Below the pieces are notes generated by a model that was not told the origin of the DNA, made no database searches, and saw only the letters and a list, made by a program, of their open reading frames with translations. From assembly GCA_023384675.1 (NCBI GenBank), contig JAHDVK010000020.1, forward strand, positions 1 through 64,000: a stretch of 64,000 nt of DNA. The letters run 5' to 3'. This DNA is from Bryobacteraceae bacterium (GTDB lineage: Bacteria > Acidobacteriota > Terriglobia > Bryobacterales > Bryobacteraceae). Positions 27,842-36,237 of the stretch are shown here, in pieces (the first letter of the stretch is position 1; each line of letters opens with the position of its first letter). Made by a program: the position numbers and the translations under genes.

Positions 27842-28822
27842 ATGCTCGCATTTCTCCTGTTTCTGCTGGCCGCTGAGCCCTCCCCGCCGCCGAAAGAAGA
27901 AGCCGCGGCGGGCTGGATTCAGCTCTTCGACGGCAAATCGCTCTTCGGCTGGACCGCCGATGAGGGCGCTCAGTGGACGGCCGCCGATGGGGCGCTCAAA
28001 GCCGATCAAGGCCCGGCAGGCTGGCTCCGGACACACGCGGCTTTTGGCGATTTCCGCCTGCGTCTCGAATACCGTGTGTCCAAACCCGAAACGGCCAGCG
28101 GCGTCGCGCTGCGCATGGGCGGCGAGGCGGGCTACGAAATCCGCATCCAGGATACGGACGAACGTTTCCCGACCGGCAGTATCGCTGGGCGGGCGAAGGC
28201 GAAGCCGCCGAAGCCGGAAGCGGGCAAGTGGCGCGCGCTCGATGTCACGGCGCGCGGCACACGGATCACGGTTCGCCTCGACGGCCGGCAGGTGGCCGCG
28301 CTGAAGCACTTCGGCCCGATTCACGGTCCCGTGGGACTGCGTTTCGTCGAAGGAAACCCGGTCGAATTCCGCAACATCAGGTTGAAGCCGCTCGACATGG
28401 CCTGCCTGTTCCAGGGCGATGAACTCAAGGAGTGGCGCGCGGCCGGCGAAGGCAAGTGGACGATGCGCGACGGCGTGGTGAGCGTGGCAGGCGGCCCGGG
28501 CGTGCTGGAGAGTGCACGCGCCTGGGACGATTTCATCCTGCAGATCGATGTGCGGGCCCAGGCCTCGCAAGCGGGCCTCTATTTCCGCGGCGAGAAGACG
28601 AAGCCGGTGGAGTTCGGCGTGGCGGCCGATGGCGAGTGGCTGACGCAGACCATCGCCGTGCGCGGCCGTCAGGTGAATGTGTGGGCCGATGGATCTCCGG
28701 TGACATCGCGGCAGGATGAGGAAGGGCGGCAGTGGCGCGGGGCTCTCGGCTTGCAGTCCTATGGCGCGGGGACCCGGGTGGACGTCAAGGACCTGTGCAT
28801 CGCGCCGCTGGCGCGGAGGTAG
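27842..28822 (+). CDS. two-domain DUF1080 (LamG-like) exported protein
   Basis: The 326-residue protein has a signal peptide (MLAFLLFLLAAEPS) and two tandem DUF1080/3-keto-disaccharide-hydrolase-like beta-sandwiches. The first starts IQLFDGKSLFGWTADEG near residue 28 and the second CLFQGDELKEWRAAGEG near residue 183. Single-domain members typically occur with Gfo/Idh/MocA genes, which fits the gene 2 kb upstream. The second domain is shorter and more divergent. Confidence 0.8.
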   Translation: MLAFLLFLLAAEPSPPPKEEAAAGWIQLFDGKSLFGWTADEGAQWTAADGALKADQGPAGWLRTHAAFGDFRLRLEYRVSKPETASGVALRMGGEAGYEIRIQDTDERFPTGSIAGRAKAKPPKPEAGKWRALDVTARGTRITVRLDGRQVAALKHFGPIHGPVGLRFVEGNPVEFRNIRLKPLDMACLFQGDELKEWRAAGEGKWTMRDGVVSVAGGPGVLESARAWDDFILQIDVRAQASQAGLYFRGEKTKPVEFGVAADGEWLTQTIAVRGRQVNVWADGSPVTSRQDEEGRQWRGALGLQSYGAGTRVDVKDLCIAPLARR

Positions 28823-28869
28823 GCGAAAGGTTCAAACGGGGGTGTGGGGGGGACGATAAGGCCATTACG

Positions 28870-29904
28870 ATGGCGTGGCCGTTCCAGAGTCTGGAGTTTC
28901 CCGCGCCCGCCGAGCCGGGCACGGAGGACGCCGGCAACGCTTTGCTTCCGTTGACCTGGGCGCCACCGCCGGCGCCGAAGCCGGAGCAGCCACCGCCGCT
29001 GGCTGTGGTACGGCAGGCGCTGTCGCGGCATCGGCTTTGGCTGGAAGGCAGCCCCGGCGGCGAACGGGCCGAACTCGATGGATACGAACTGGAGCGGCCC
29101 GCGCTGGGGGCCGTGCGCCTGGAGCGGGCGCTACTGCGGCGGCTGGCGTGGCCGGGCGCGCAATGGAACGGGAGTTCCTGGGACGGGGCGGAAGCCGCGG
29201 CGTGCGATTTCTCGCTGGCGCATTTCGGCCCGGCATCGATGACGGGCAGCCGCTGGGCGAAGTCGAAGCTGGACATGGCGAGCCTGTCGGGGGCGGACCT
29301 GTGCGAGGCCCTGATCGAGGAATCGAGCTTCGAGCAGGTGAAAGCGGCTGGGGCGCGGTGGATGGAGGCGCGGCTGTCGAGGGTGAACTTCAGCGGGGCG
29401 CATCTGCGGCAGGCGGCCTTTCATCAGGCGCGCGCCTGGGAGTGCAACTTCACGGGGGCGGACCTCGAGGAGAGCCTGTTCTACCGCGCCGAACTTCAGC
29501 TCTGCCGGTTCCACGGCGCGCGTGCGGCGTGCGCGAACTTCGGCATCGCGCGGCTGCAGAACTGCGATTTTAGCGATGCGGTTCTGCGCCGGGCCCGGTT
29601 CGGGCGGGCGCGAATCGTCGTGGGCCGCTTCGTGAAGTGCGACCTGCGCGAAGCCGATTTCCGGGGGGCGGATTTGCGGGCGTGCGCCTTTGGCGGCGCG
29701 CAACTGGCCGGCGCGCGGTTTCTGGACGCGAGGACCTACGGCGCCGATTTCCGGGGAGCGGATCTGGGCGGCGCGAGGGATCTCACAGCGCGGCAGCTGG
29801 CCCAGGCTCTGACGGACACGCACACGGCGCTTCCCAATGGCGCCCCCGGGCCGTATCTGCGGGGATCCGGGGCGGAACGGCCTCGTCCGGGGAGGCTCGC
29901 GTGA
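28870..29904 (+). CDS. pentapeptide-repeat protein
   Basis: ATG 28870 gives 344 residues. A proline-rich N-terminal part (about 1-90) precedes roughly 40 pentapeptide repeats of the A(D/N)LXX form between about residues 125 and 325 (for example SGADLCEALIEESSF, TGADLEESLFYRAEL, READFRGADLRACAF). These form a right-handed quadrilateral beta-helix. The frame is open upstream into the DUF1080 gene, but that part has no family features. Function is unknown; such proteins can act as scaffolds or DNA mimics. Confidence 0.85.
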   Translation: MAWPFQSLEFPAPAEPGTEDAGNALLPLTWAPPPAPKPEQPPPLAVVRQALSRHRLWLEGSPGGERAELDGYELERPALGAVRLERALLRRLAWPGAQWNGSSWDGAEAAACDFSLAHFGPASMTGSRWAKSKLDMASLSGADLCEALIEESSFEQVKAAGARWMEARLSRVNFSGAHLRQAAFHQARAWECNFTGADLEESLFYRAELQLCRFHGARAACANFGIARLQNCDFSDAVLRRARFGRARIVVGRFVKCDLREADFRGADLRACAFGGAQLAGARFLDARTYGADFRGADLGGARDLTARQLAQALTDTHTALPNGAPGPYLRGSGAERPRPGRLA

Positions 29905-31026
29905 TCAGGAGGCTGCGGTGGCAGTGCGCGTCTCGCGCCAGCGTTCGCGAATGCGTTCGGGGAAGCCGGGGCGGCCTTTCCAGCCGGTGCGCGCGACCGA
30001 AAGCAGGATCATCGCCACGATCACAGCCAGCGCCATCCAGAAGCATTGCATCGCCGTGAACGAATTCTTCCAGTAGAAGAACCACGCTCCATAGACAAGC
30101 TCGGTGTGGACCCAATAGACCAATAGCGATGTAGTGCCCAACTGGCGCACGAAACTCCAGCGGTCCGGGTTCACGTAGCGGGTCCAGAGGAAGGCGAAGG
30201 GAACCAGCAGGTAGAGGCAGCCCAGTTTGATCAGCACCAGCGCGGGGCTGTGCAGCCAGAAGTCCTCGTTGGGATACAGCGAGTAGGGCAGGTTGGCGAA
30301 GTAGCGCGCGGACACGATGAGCACGAGTCCGGCCATTGCGGACCACTGCATGATTTTCAGGTAGTCGTGTTCGCGCGCTACACGCAGAATGGAACCGGCG
30401 CTGAGGCCGAAAGCGACATAGGCACCCCAGGGGAAGATGGAGAAGAACTCGGGGTTCGGGACGATGTAATGGCGCAGGAACGGGTGCAGCCCGCTGAAGC
30501 CGATCAGGGACATCACCGGCGCGACGCCCGCGATGAGCAAGCCGCTGATGAAGCCGAAGCGGATACGGTCGCGGGTGTCAAAAATCGCCATCGGCGCCAG
30601 CAGCACCACGGAGACGGCCATGCAGTTGAGGATGTCCACCTTAAACATGGTTTCCCACGGGCTGAAGCCGAAGGCGAACAGCCACATCTGCACGCGGAAA
30701 GCGATGGCGAGAAACATCAGGTAGCCGGCGCGCTTAATCGCGTGGCGGATCACCTGCGTGGCGCCCAGCCCGGCCTTCTGGCGCGAATCCATCATGAAGG
30801 CCAGCGTGATGCCGGTGAGGAAAAGGAAGATTGCGGGGGTCAGGCCGCCGATGAACTGCGAGAAGACATAGGGCGCTTCCGGCCGCAGGTCGTCGCGCAT
30901 GAAGGCGTGAGTGACGTGGCCCTGCAGCATGACGAGCGCGGCGGCGCCGCGGGCCCAGTCGAGAAACGCGAGGCGGCTCGAGTTCTTCTTCTGAACGGGC
31001 GGCGGACCTGGCTCCAATGGCAGCAT
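29905..31026 (-). CDS. HGSNAT/DUF1624-like membrane acyltransferase
   Basis: The 373-residue protein has about ten membrane segments. The N-terminal RLAFLDWARGAAALVMLQGH motif (Asp, Arg-Gly and His conserved) is that of heparan-alpha-glucosaminide N-acetyltransferase-like and OpgC-type membrane acyltransferases. Such enzymes move acetyl groups across the membrane to sugars. It ends convergent with the pentapeptide gene, with no space between the two stop codons. Confidence 0.75.
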   Translation of the reverse strand: MLPLEPGPPPVQKKNSSRLAFLDWARGAAALVMLQGHVTHAFMRDDLRPEAPYVFSQFIGGLTPAIFLFLTGITLAFMMDSRQKAGLGATQVIRHAIKRAGYLMFLAIAFRVQMWLFAFGFSPWETMFKVDILNCMAVSVVLLAPMAIFDTRDRIRFGFISGLLIAGVAPVMSLIGFSGLHPFLRHYIVPNPEFFSIFPWGAYVAFGLSAGSILRVAREHDYLKIMQWSAMAGLVLIVSARYFANLPYSLYPNEDFWLHSPALVLIKLGCLYLLVPFAFLWTRYVNPDRWSFVRQLGTTSLLVYWVHTELVYGAWFFYWKNSFTAMQCFWMALAVIVAMILLSVARTGWKGRPGFPERIRERWRETRTATAAS

Positions 31027-31032
31027 GGGTGA

Positions 31033-31707
31033 CTATTTCTGCGGCGTGGACCGCTTGACGCCGCGCGGCAGGTTCAGGCGGACCGAGGCCTCCGTGAGCG
31101 GCGGATTGACTTTCAGCCCGCGGTAGCGGATCTCGCGGTAGTCCTGCGAAGGCTGGTGAATCTTCTGGCGAACGGGCTGGCCGGTGACTTCGGAGATCCA
31201 GATCTCGATGCGGCGGACATGCTTGAGCGCTTCGGCGTCGCGGGGGATGAGTTCGAGGCGGTCCGTGGCGGCGCCGTCGATGGTCTCGCGGCCGGTGTGT
31301 TTGAGGTCGTAGGATTTGCGCAATTCTGAGCCGGGGGTGCCGAAGCCGAGCAGCAGGAACTGGTCGATGAGGGCGCTTTGCTTGCCCAGATCGTACTCCT
31401 GGACGGTCATGATTTTCGGGTAGTAGATTTGCACCTTGCGGTTGCCGTAGCTGACGGCGCGCTCATCGGGCTTGGTGAATTCAACGAGCATACGCAGGTC
31501 GCGGGGTTTGGGGCGGAACAGCACGATAGTGCCGGACTCGACCGAGGTATCGTCGATGACGGCCGTGTGGGAGACCTGTTCGAGTTCGGCTGAGATGCCC
31601 CGGAAGCCCGCGGCGGCTTTGTCCATGCGCGCGAGCGTGGATTCGAGGTTCTGGGCGCCTGCCGGAGCGAGCAGGACCGTCGACAGCAGGATAATGCGAA
31701 AGAACAT
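31033..31707 (-). CDS. LolA-like outer-membrane lipoprotein carrier/sorting protein
   Basis: The 224-residue protein has a signal peptide (ILLSTVLLAPAGAQ) and the LolA/LolB beta-barrel half-shell pattern: ARMDKAAAGFRGISAELEQ, SGTIVLFRPKPRDLRMLVEF, and VQIYYPKIMTVQEYDL. It lacks an acylated cysteine, so it is LolA-like rather than LolB. It may chaperone lipoproteins or act on another lipid. It lies six bases after the stop-to-start junction with the membrane acyltransferase on the same strand. Confidence 0.8.
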   Translation of the reverse strand: MFFRIILLSTVLLAPAGAQNLESTLARMDKAAAGFRGISAELEQVSHTAVIDDTSVESGTIVLFRPKPRDLRMLVEFTKPDERAVSYGNRKVQIYYPKIMTVQEYDLGKQSALIDQFLLLGFGTPGSELRKSYDLKHTGRETIDGAATDRLELIPRDAEALKHVRRIEIWISEVTGQPVRQKIHQPSQDYREIRYRGLKVNPPLTEASVRLNLPRGVKRSTPQK

Positions 31708-31730
31708 GCTGGAAAATGTGATGCAGGGAG

Positions 31731-32069
31731 TCAGGGTTTCAGGTACACGAGGAACCCCGCCGGTTCGCCGTCTCCATCGGTCACCGGGTGGACTCGGGCG
31801 GCCTCGGCCTTGCGTCCGACGCGCTTGCTGACCACCGCGGACGCTTGGGCGTTCAACGTTGCGGGCGAATCGGCGTTCAGAAGGCCGGCTTCCACGAAGA
31901 AGACGCCCGCGCCATCGTGAGCCGGCAGCCGGACAACCTGAGGCGCGCGCGGTTGATCGTTAAACACAGCTCGGGGCGTCAGGAAGATGAACGCGAGGAT
32001 CAGGCCCACGACGACGTCATATTGCCACGTGGTGCGCGGGAAATCCCAGAAGATGAGGCGCTTCAACAC
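31731..32069 (-). CDS. small membrane protein, hypothetical
   Basis: The 112-residue product has an N-terminal membrane span (YDVVVGLILAFIFLTPRAVF near residue 17) and an extracytoplasmic part rich in small residues ending EPAGFLVYLKP. I do not recognise the family. It lies between the Fur-like regulator and the LolA-like gene on the same strand and may be part of their transcript. Confidence 0.55.
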   Translation of the reverse strand: MLKRLIFWDFPRTTWQYDVVVGLILAFIFLTPRAVFNDQPRAPQVVRLPAHDGAGVFFVEAGLLNADSPATLNAQASAVVSKRVGRKAEAARVHPVTDGDGEPAGFLVYLKP

Positions 32070-32121
32070 TACACCTCCAATTTAACAGCCTGGAGAGCGA
32101 ATGTCGCGCATTGCGGGCCGG

Positions 32122-32619
32122 TTAGGGCCTGGCCGGTTTCGCCCCCGCCGCGGCGGTATCGAGGCGGGCTTCGGTCATCTCCTGGGCGCGGAGCACCTGG
32201 CAGTGGGCGCAATAACCGCCGATTTCGGTGCGGGCGATCACGATCTGAAAGCCGAAGGTGGTTTCGATCTGGCGGCGGAGGCGCTGCAGCACATCGCCGA
32301 AAAACTCTTCCACCTTGCCGCAACGGAGGCAGACGATATGGGCGTGCTCCTGCTTCGTCCTGGTCTCGTAGTAGTGCTGATCGCCGCCATAGTGCATGAG
32401 GTCCAGCTCATCCACCAAGCCGCCTTCTTTCAGCAATTTCAGGGTGCGGTACACGGTGACGCGGTTCAGTTTCGGGTCCCGCTCCTGCGCCATGCGATAG
32501 AGGCTTTCGGCATCGAGGTGCTTGCCGGACTGGTCGATCAGTTCGAGCAGCAACTGGCGCTGGCGGGTGAGGCGGATGCCACGCTGCTTGAGCGTGTCTT
32601 TGGTCGCCGCTAAGCTCAT
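32122..32619 (-). CDS. Fur family metal/peroxide-responsive regulator
   Basis: The 165-residue protein has the Fur winged helix (RGIRLTRQRQLLLELI; LNRVTVYRTLKLLKEGGLV near residue 50), the HAHIVCLRCGKVEEF metal site with HxH and CxxC near residue 92, and a second zinc pair in GYCAHC near residue 135. Whether it senses iron, zinc or peroxide cannot be told. It is divergently transcribed from the ECF sigma gene across only 32 bases, so the two promoters must overlap. Confidence 0.9.
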   Translation of the reverse strand: MSLAATKDTLKQRGIRLTRQRQLLLELIDQSGKHLDAESLYRMAQERDPKLNRVTVYRTLKLLKEGGLVDELDLMHYGGDQHYYETRTKQEHAHIVCLRCGKVEEFFGDVLQRLRRQIETTFGFQIVIARTEIGGYCAHCQVLRAQEMTEARLDTAAAGAKPARP

Positions 32620-32651
32620 GAGAAGGTTCTTTTACTTTACCATGGAGGCTG

Positions 32652-33167
32652 ATGCCGGCCCCCGCCCGTGAAGCGCTGCTCGGCCCGTTGCGCGAAAGGA
32701 TTCTTGCTTTCGCGGCATCCCGTATGGAGAGGAGCGCCGCCGAGGACCTGGCGCAGGAAACGATGCTCGTGCTCCATGAAAAGTACGCACACCTGGATGC
32801 TCCGGAGGATCTGCTACCCGTCGCGTTCCAAGTGCTGCGGTTCAAGATGGCCGCGCACGTCCGCAAACGCAAACGCCGCGGAGAGGACCATTCCCTGCCC
32901 GTGGACGAGATTCCCCTGCCCGCCGCGGAGCCCGACCCCGAACAGGCCGCCCTCGCCGCCGAGAGGCGCGCCTGCCTGCTGGAAGGTTTCGCTTCGCTGG
33001 GCGAACGCTGCCGCGAATTGCTGCGATTGAAGATCGCCGGCCACGGATTCGAGGCGATTCGCAAACACTTCGGCGCAGCTTCGATCAATACGATCTACAC
33101 CTGGGATTTGCGGTGCAGAAACCAGTTAAGGGAATCGTTGCGTCAAATCTGGGGAGGCCGCAGATGA
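32652..33167 (+). CDS. ECF-type RNA polymerase sigma factor
   Basis: The 171-residue protein has region 2 (RMERSAAEDLAQETMLVLHEKY near residue 23, key residues D-AQET) and region 4 (LGERCRELLRLKIAGHGFEAI near residue 118, with the DNA-recognition helix after it). The C-terminal helix ends RNQLRESLRQIWGG. It overlaps the next gene, a probable anti-sigma factor, by four bases (ATGA), which is the usual arrangement. Confidence 0.85.
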   Translation: MPAPAREALLGPLRERILAFAASRMERSAAEDLAQETMLVLHEKYAHLDAPEDLLPVAFQVLRFKMAAHVRKRKRRGEDHSLPVDEIPLPAAEPDPEQAALAAERRACLLEGFASLGERCRELLRLKIAGHGFEAIRKHFGAASINTIYTWDLRCRNQLRESLRQIWGGRR

Positions 33168-34078
33168 TACGCGACGAGCGGGACCGTTTGCTGGCCCGCT
33201 ACACCAGCGGCGAACTCACGCCTGTGGAAAGAGAACGCCTGTTTACCGAGGCCTTGACCGATCAGGAACTCTTCAACGAGCTGTTCGAAGAGGACGTCTT
33301 GAGCGAAGCGCTGGAGGATCCAGAAGTCCGGCGGGTAATCATGGAGTTGGAGCCGCCCCGGCGGTCGTCCTGGGCGCCACGCTGGCGGTGGGCCACGGTG
33401 GGCGCACTGGCGGCCTCGCTCATTTTGGGCGTGGTCCTTGTGCGCCGGCAAATGGAACCGGAAGCCGAACCCGAGTTGATGGCGCGGGCGCTGCCGGCGC
33501 CGGTGACGCGCATCGAACCGGTGCCTGTGCCGCTGCCGAACCAATTGGATTCGCCCGCGCCGGCGGCCGCGGCTGCGCCGAGCCGGGAGGCTTCGATGGA
33601 GGGTTTCGCCGGGCCTGTCCCCGGCATGGCAATGGACGCCGAGAAAGCGAGCGAACCGGCCGAAGCGCCCGTGGGCGGGCTGGAGACGCAGGCAGCGCTG
33701 GCGGCGGTAAGCCTGCCGTTCTCTGCGCTGGTGGAGTACTCCGGACCGGGGGGCGGTTGGCGCGCGGCGGAAGGCGTGTCCGTGCCCGAAGGTGCGCCGC
33801 TGCGCCTGTCGGTGACGGCGGGCGCACCGGTAATGATCTTGGCGGCGGGCGTTCGGGCGCTGGTACTGCCTGGGGCTCCACGTCATTTTACGCTGCCTGG
33901 GTACGCTGCGGGCGAGCATGAAATCCGCGTGGAATGGATGGACGGCCCGCCCGTTGCGGAATTCGCAGCGCCTCGGGCGCGGCTGATGTCGGAAGCAGGC
34001 AAGAACGCGCCAGGGGCGGAAACGCGTGCGGCAGGCGTGCGGCCGTCGGTGTTGATGGTCCGGATCCGCGTCGAATAG
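33164..34078 (+). CDS. probable anti-sigma factor, membrane-anchored
   Basis: ATG 33164 has GGGGAGG six bases upstream and overlaps the sigma stop codon. The 304-residue protein has a short helical cytoplasmic part (DERDRLLARYTSGELTPVERE), one membrane span (WATVGALAASLILGVVLV near residue 73), a Pro/Ala-rich linker, and a C-terminal beta-sandwich-like domain. It lacks the ZAS zinc motif. Its role is inferred from coupling to the sigma gene. Confidence 0.7.
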   Translation: MIRDERDRLLARYTSGELTPVERERLFTEALTDQELFNELFEEDVLSEALEDPEVRRVIMELEPPRRSSWAPRWRWATVGALAASLILGVVLVRRQMEPEAEPELMARALPAPVTRIEPVPVPLPNQLDSPAPAAAAAPSREASMEGFAGPVPGMAMDAEKASEPAEAPVGGLETQAALAAVSLPFSALVEYSGPGGGWRAAEGVSVPEGAPLRLSVTAGAPVMILAAGVRALVLPGAPRHFTLPGYAAGEHEIRVEWMDGPPVAEFAAPRARLMSEAGKNAPGAETRAAGVRPSVLMVRIRVE

Positions 34079-34290
34079 GCCTGAAAGGTTCGCCGCCTTC
34101 GCGGCATCTGCCTGGTATGTGGTTGATGCTGCTATTGGCCATGCAGGTTCCGTGCGTACAGGGCGTGCCGGTGGAAGTGGCCGCCAGTCCGGGTTGGATC
34201 GAGAAGGGTGAACAGATCGCGTCAGTCTTCCGGGAGTGGATCGCCCGCGGCTGTACGGCAGATCCGGAATCGCGTAAGCTGGAAGTCGCC

Positions 34291-35427
34291 ATGCCACGCC
34301 ACGCGCTAATCCCCATCCTGTGCGCGGCGCTTGCCGCGGGTTGCGGCTCCAGCCCCGCGCCAGTCAAGGAAAGCAAGCAAGTGAAGATCACTGAATTTGG
34401 GAAGACCCCGGACGGGCGGGCTGTCCGCCTATATACGCTGCGCAACAAGAGCGGCATCGAAGCCGCCATCACCGATTACGGCGGCATCCTCGTTTCCCTG
34501 AAGACGCCGGACCGGAAAGGCGAGATGGGCGACATCGTGCTTGGCTTCGATTCGCTCGACGGCTATCTTGGCCAGCATCCTTACTTTGGCGCGCTGGTGG
34601 GCCGTTACGCCAACCGCATCGCCAAGGGTCGCTTCAAGCTGAACGGCACGGAGTACACGCTCGCGCAGAACAACGGCCCCAACGCCCTGCACGGCGGGCT
34701 GAAGGGCTTCGACAAATACGTCTGGCATGCCGAACCGGCCGCCGATAACGCACAGCGGCTGACATTGCGGCATTCGAGCCCCGACGGCGACGAAGGTTAT
34801 CCCGGAATGCTGAACGTGGTGGTGACCTACACGCTCACGGATGAAGACGAACTGCGTATCGACTACGCCGCGACCACGGATAAGCCGACCGTTCTCAACC
34901 TGACCAACCACACTTATTTCAACCTCGCCGGCGCCGGCACGATTCTCGATCACGAACTGGAACTGGCCGCGTCGCGCTTCACGCCCGTAAACGCAGAGCT
35001 GATTCCGACGGGCGAGATTGCGCCGGTGGAGGGGACGCCGTTCGATTTCACCGCGCCGCGCCGCGTCGGAGCGCGGATCAACGATCCCCACCCGCAGATC
35101 CAGGCGGGCGGCGGTTACGACCACAATTTCGCGATCGACGGAGAGGCGGGCACACTGCGGCGCGCGGCCAAGGTCACGGAGCCGACGACCGGACGCGTGC
35201 TTGAAGTGTTCACGACTCAGCCCGGCGTTCAGTTCTACACCGGCAATTTCCTGGACGGCACGATCACGGGGAAAGGCGGCCGGGTTTATCAGAAGCGCGC
35301 GGGTTTTTGTCTCGAGACCCAGCACTTTCCCGATTCGCCGAATCAACCCGCTTTTCCTTCGGCACTGCTGCGGCCCGGAGAAGAGTCCACTTCCACGACG
35401 GTCTTCAAGTTCTCGAGAGGTGAATGA
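34291..35427 (+). CDS. galM: aldose 1-epimerase (galactose mutarotase), lipoprotein
   Basis: ATG 34291 starts a lipoprotein signal with an LAAGC lipobox. The 378-residue protein is a full GalM: NRIAKGRFKLNGTEYTLAQNN near residue 110, LHGGLKGFDKYVW near residue 135 (first catalytic His), LTNHTYFNLAG near residue 208, and the catalytic Glu in GFCLETQHFPDSPNQP near residue 340. It interconverts alpha and beta aldoses. Here it would act in the periplasm or at the outer membrane. The frame is open upstream to about 34117. Confidence 0.9.
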   Translation: MPRHALIPILCAALAAGCGSSPAPVKESKQVKITEFGKTPDGRAVRLYTLRNKSGIEAAITDYGGILVSLKTPDRKGEMGDIVLGFDSLDGYLGQHPYFGALVGRYANRIAKGRFKLNGTEYTLAQNNGPNALHGGLKGFDKYVWHAEPAADNAQRLTLRHSSPDGDEGYPGMLNVVVTYTLTDEDELRIDYAATTDKPTVLNLTNHTYFNLAGAGTILDHELELAASRFTPVNAELIPTGEIAPVEGTPFDFTAPRRVGARINDPHPQIQAGGGYDHNFAIDGEAGTLRRAAKVTEPTTGRVLEVFTTQPGVQFYTGNFLDGTITGKGGRVYQKRAGFCLETQHFPDSPNQPAFPSALLRPGEESTSTTVFKFSRGE

Positions 35428-36170
35428 TGTCGGAGGCGTGCCCGGTTTGCGGCGGTACCGGCTGGAAGATCATCGAGCGAGATGGCCTTTCGGCGGCGGA
35501 GCGCTGCGCCTGCTTCTTCCGGACAATGACCGGAGCGACGTGGGCCAAGGCAGGCGTGCCAGAGAACTACCGCCGCTCTTCGTTCGAGAACTTCCGCCTG
35601 CCCGACAAGAGCCAGAATCCCATCGCCCACGAAGCCATGGCGCGCGCGTATCTGGCCGTGATGGGCTTCGCCCGCGAGTTTCCCGCCGTGGACAAACCCG
35701 GTCTCCTGCTGATTGGCGATCCCGGCACCGGCAAGACCCATCTGGCCGTCGCCACGCTGCACGCTGTCATCGAACGCGGCCATCACGGCGTGTTCTGGGG
35801 TTACCAGCATTTGCTGGATTCGATTCGGGCGGGGTATGACGCTGCGTCGGGCGCGAGCGACCGCGAGGCTTACGAAGTGGCGCTGGAGGCGGAAGTCCTG
35901 CTGCTCGACGACCTCGGCGCGCACCGCGTCACCGAATGGGTGGAAGACACGGTGACCAGCTTGATCACCTACCGCTGCAACCACCGGAAGCCCATCATCG
36001 CCACCACGAACCTGCCTGATGCCGACATGGGCGCGGAAGCAGCGGGCAAAGCCGCCACCACGCTGACCGACCGCATCGGGATGCGCGCACGTTCGCGCCT
36101 GTTCGAAATGTGCCATATCGTGAAGATGCCGCGGGTGGGCGATTACCGCATCCAGACGGCTGCACGCTGA
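35424..36170 (+). CDS. DnaC/IstB-like AAA+ ATPase
   Basis: The 248-residue protein has an N-terminal zinc-finger-like part (CPVCGGTGWKI and RCACF), a Walker A (LLIGDPGTGKTHLA near residue 96), Walker B (VLLLDDLGAHRVTEW near residue 158), and sensor-1 ATTNLP near residue 192. This is the helicase-loader fold of DnaC/DnaI. No IS21 transposase or replication gene is adjacent. Its ATG overlaps the galM stop, so it is cotranscribed with a sugar epimerase, which is an odd pairing. Confidence 0.85.
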   Translation: MMSEACPVCGGTGWKIIERDGLSAAERCACFFRTMTGATWAKAGVPENYRRSSFENFRLPDKSQNPIAHEAMARAYLAVMGFAREFPAVDKPGLLLIGDPGTGKTHLAVATLHAVIERGHHGVFWGYQHLLDSIRAGYDAASGASDREAYEVALEAEVLLLDDLGAHRVTEWVEDTVTSLITYRCNHRKPIIATTNLPDADMGAEAAGKAATTLTDRIGMRARSRLFEMCHIVKMPRVGDYRIQTAAR

Positions 36171-36173
36171 GCT

Positions 36174-36195
36174 TGCCTGCTATATAGTAGAGGCA
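36174..36195. promoter_or_regulatory. palindromic operator-like site
   Basis: TGCCT (36174-36178) and AGGCA (36191-36195) flank the self-complementary CTATATAG (36180-36187), in the 67-base gap before the second Gfo/Idh/MocA gene. The symmetry suits a regulator operator overlapping a promoter. No regulator gene is adjacent. Confidence 0.35.
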
Positions 36196-36237
36196 GTTTA
36201 TTCAGCCACCATTGCGCAAGGAGCATTGAAGTATCCC

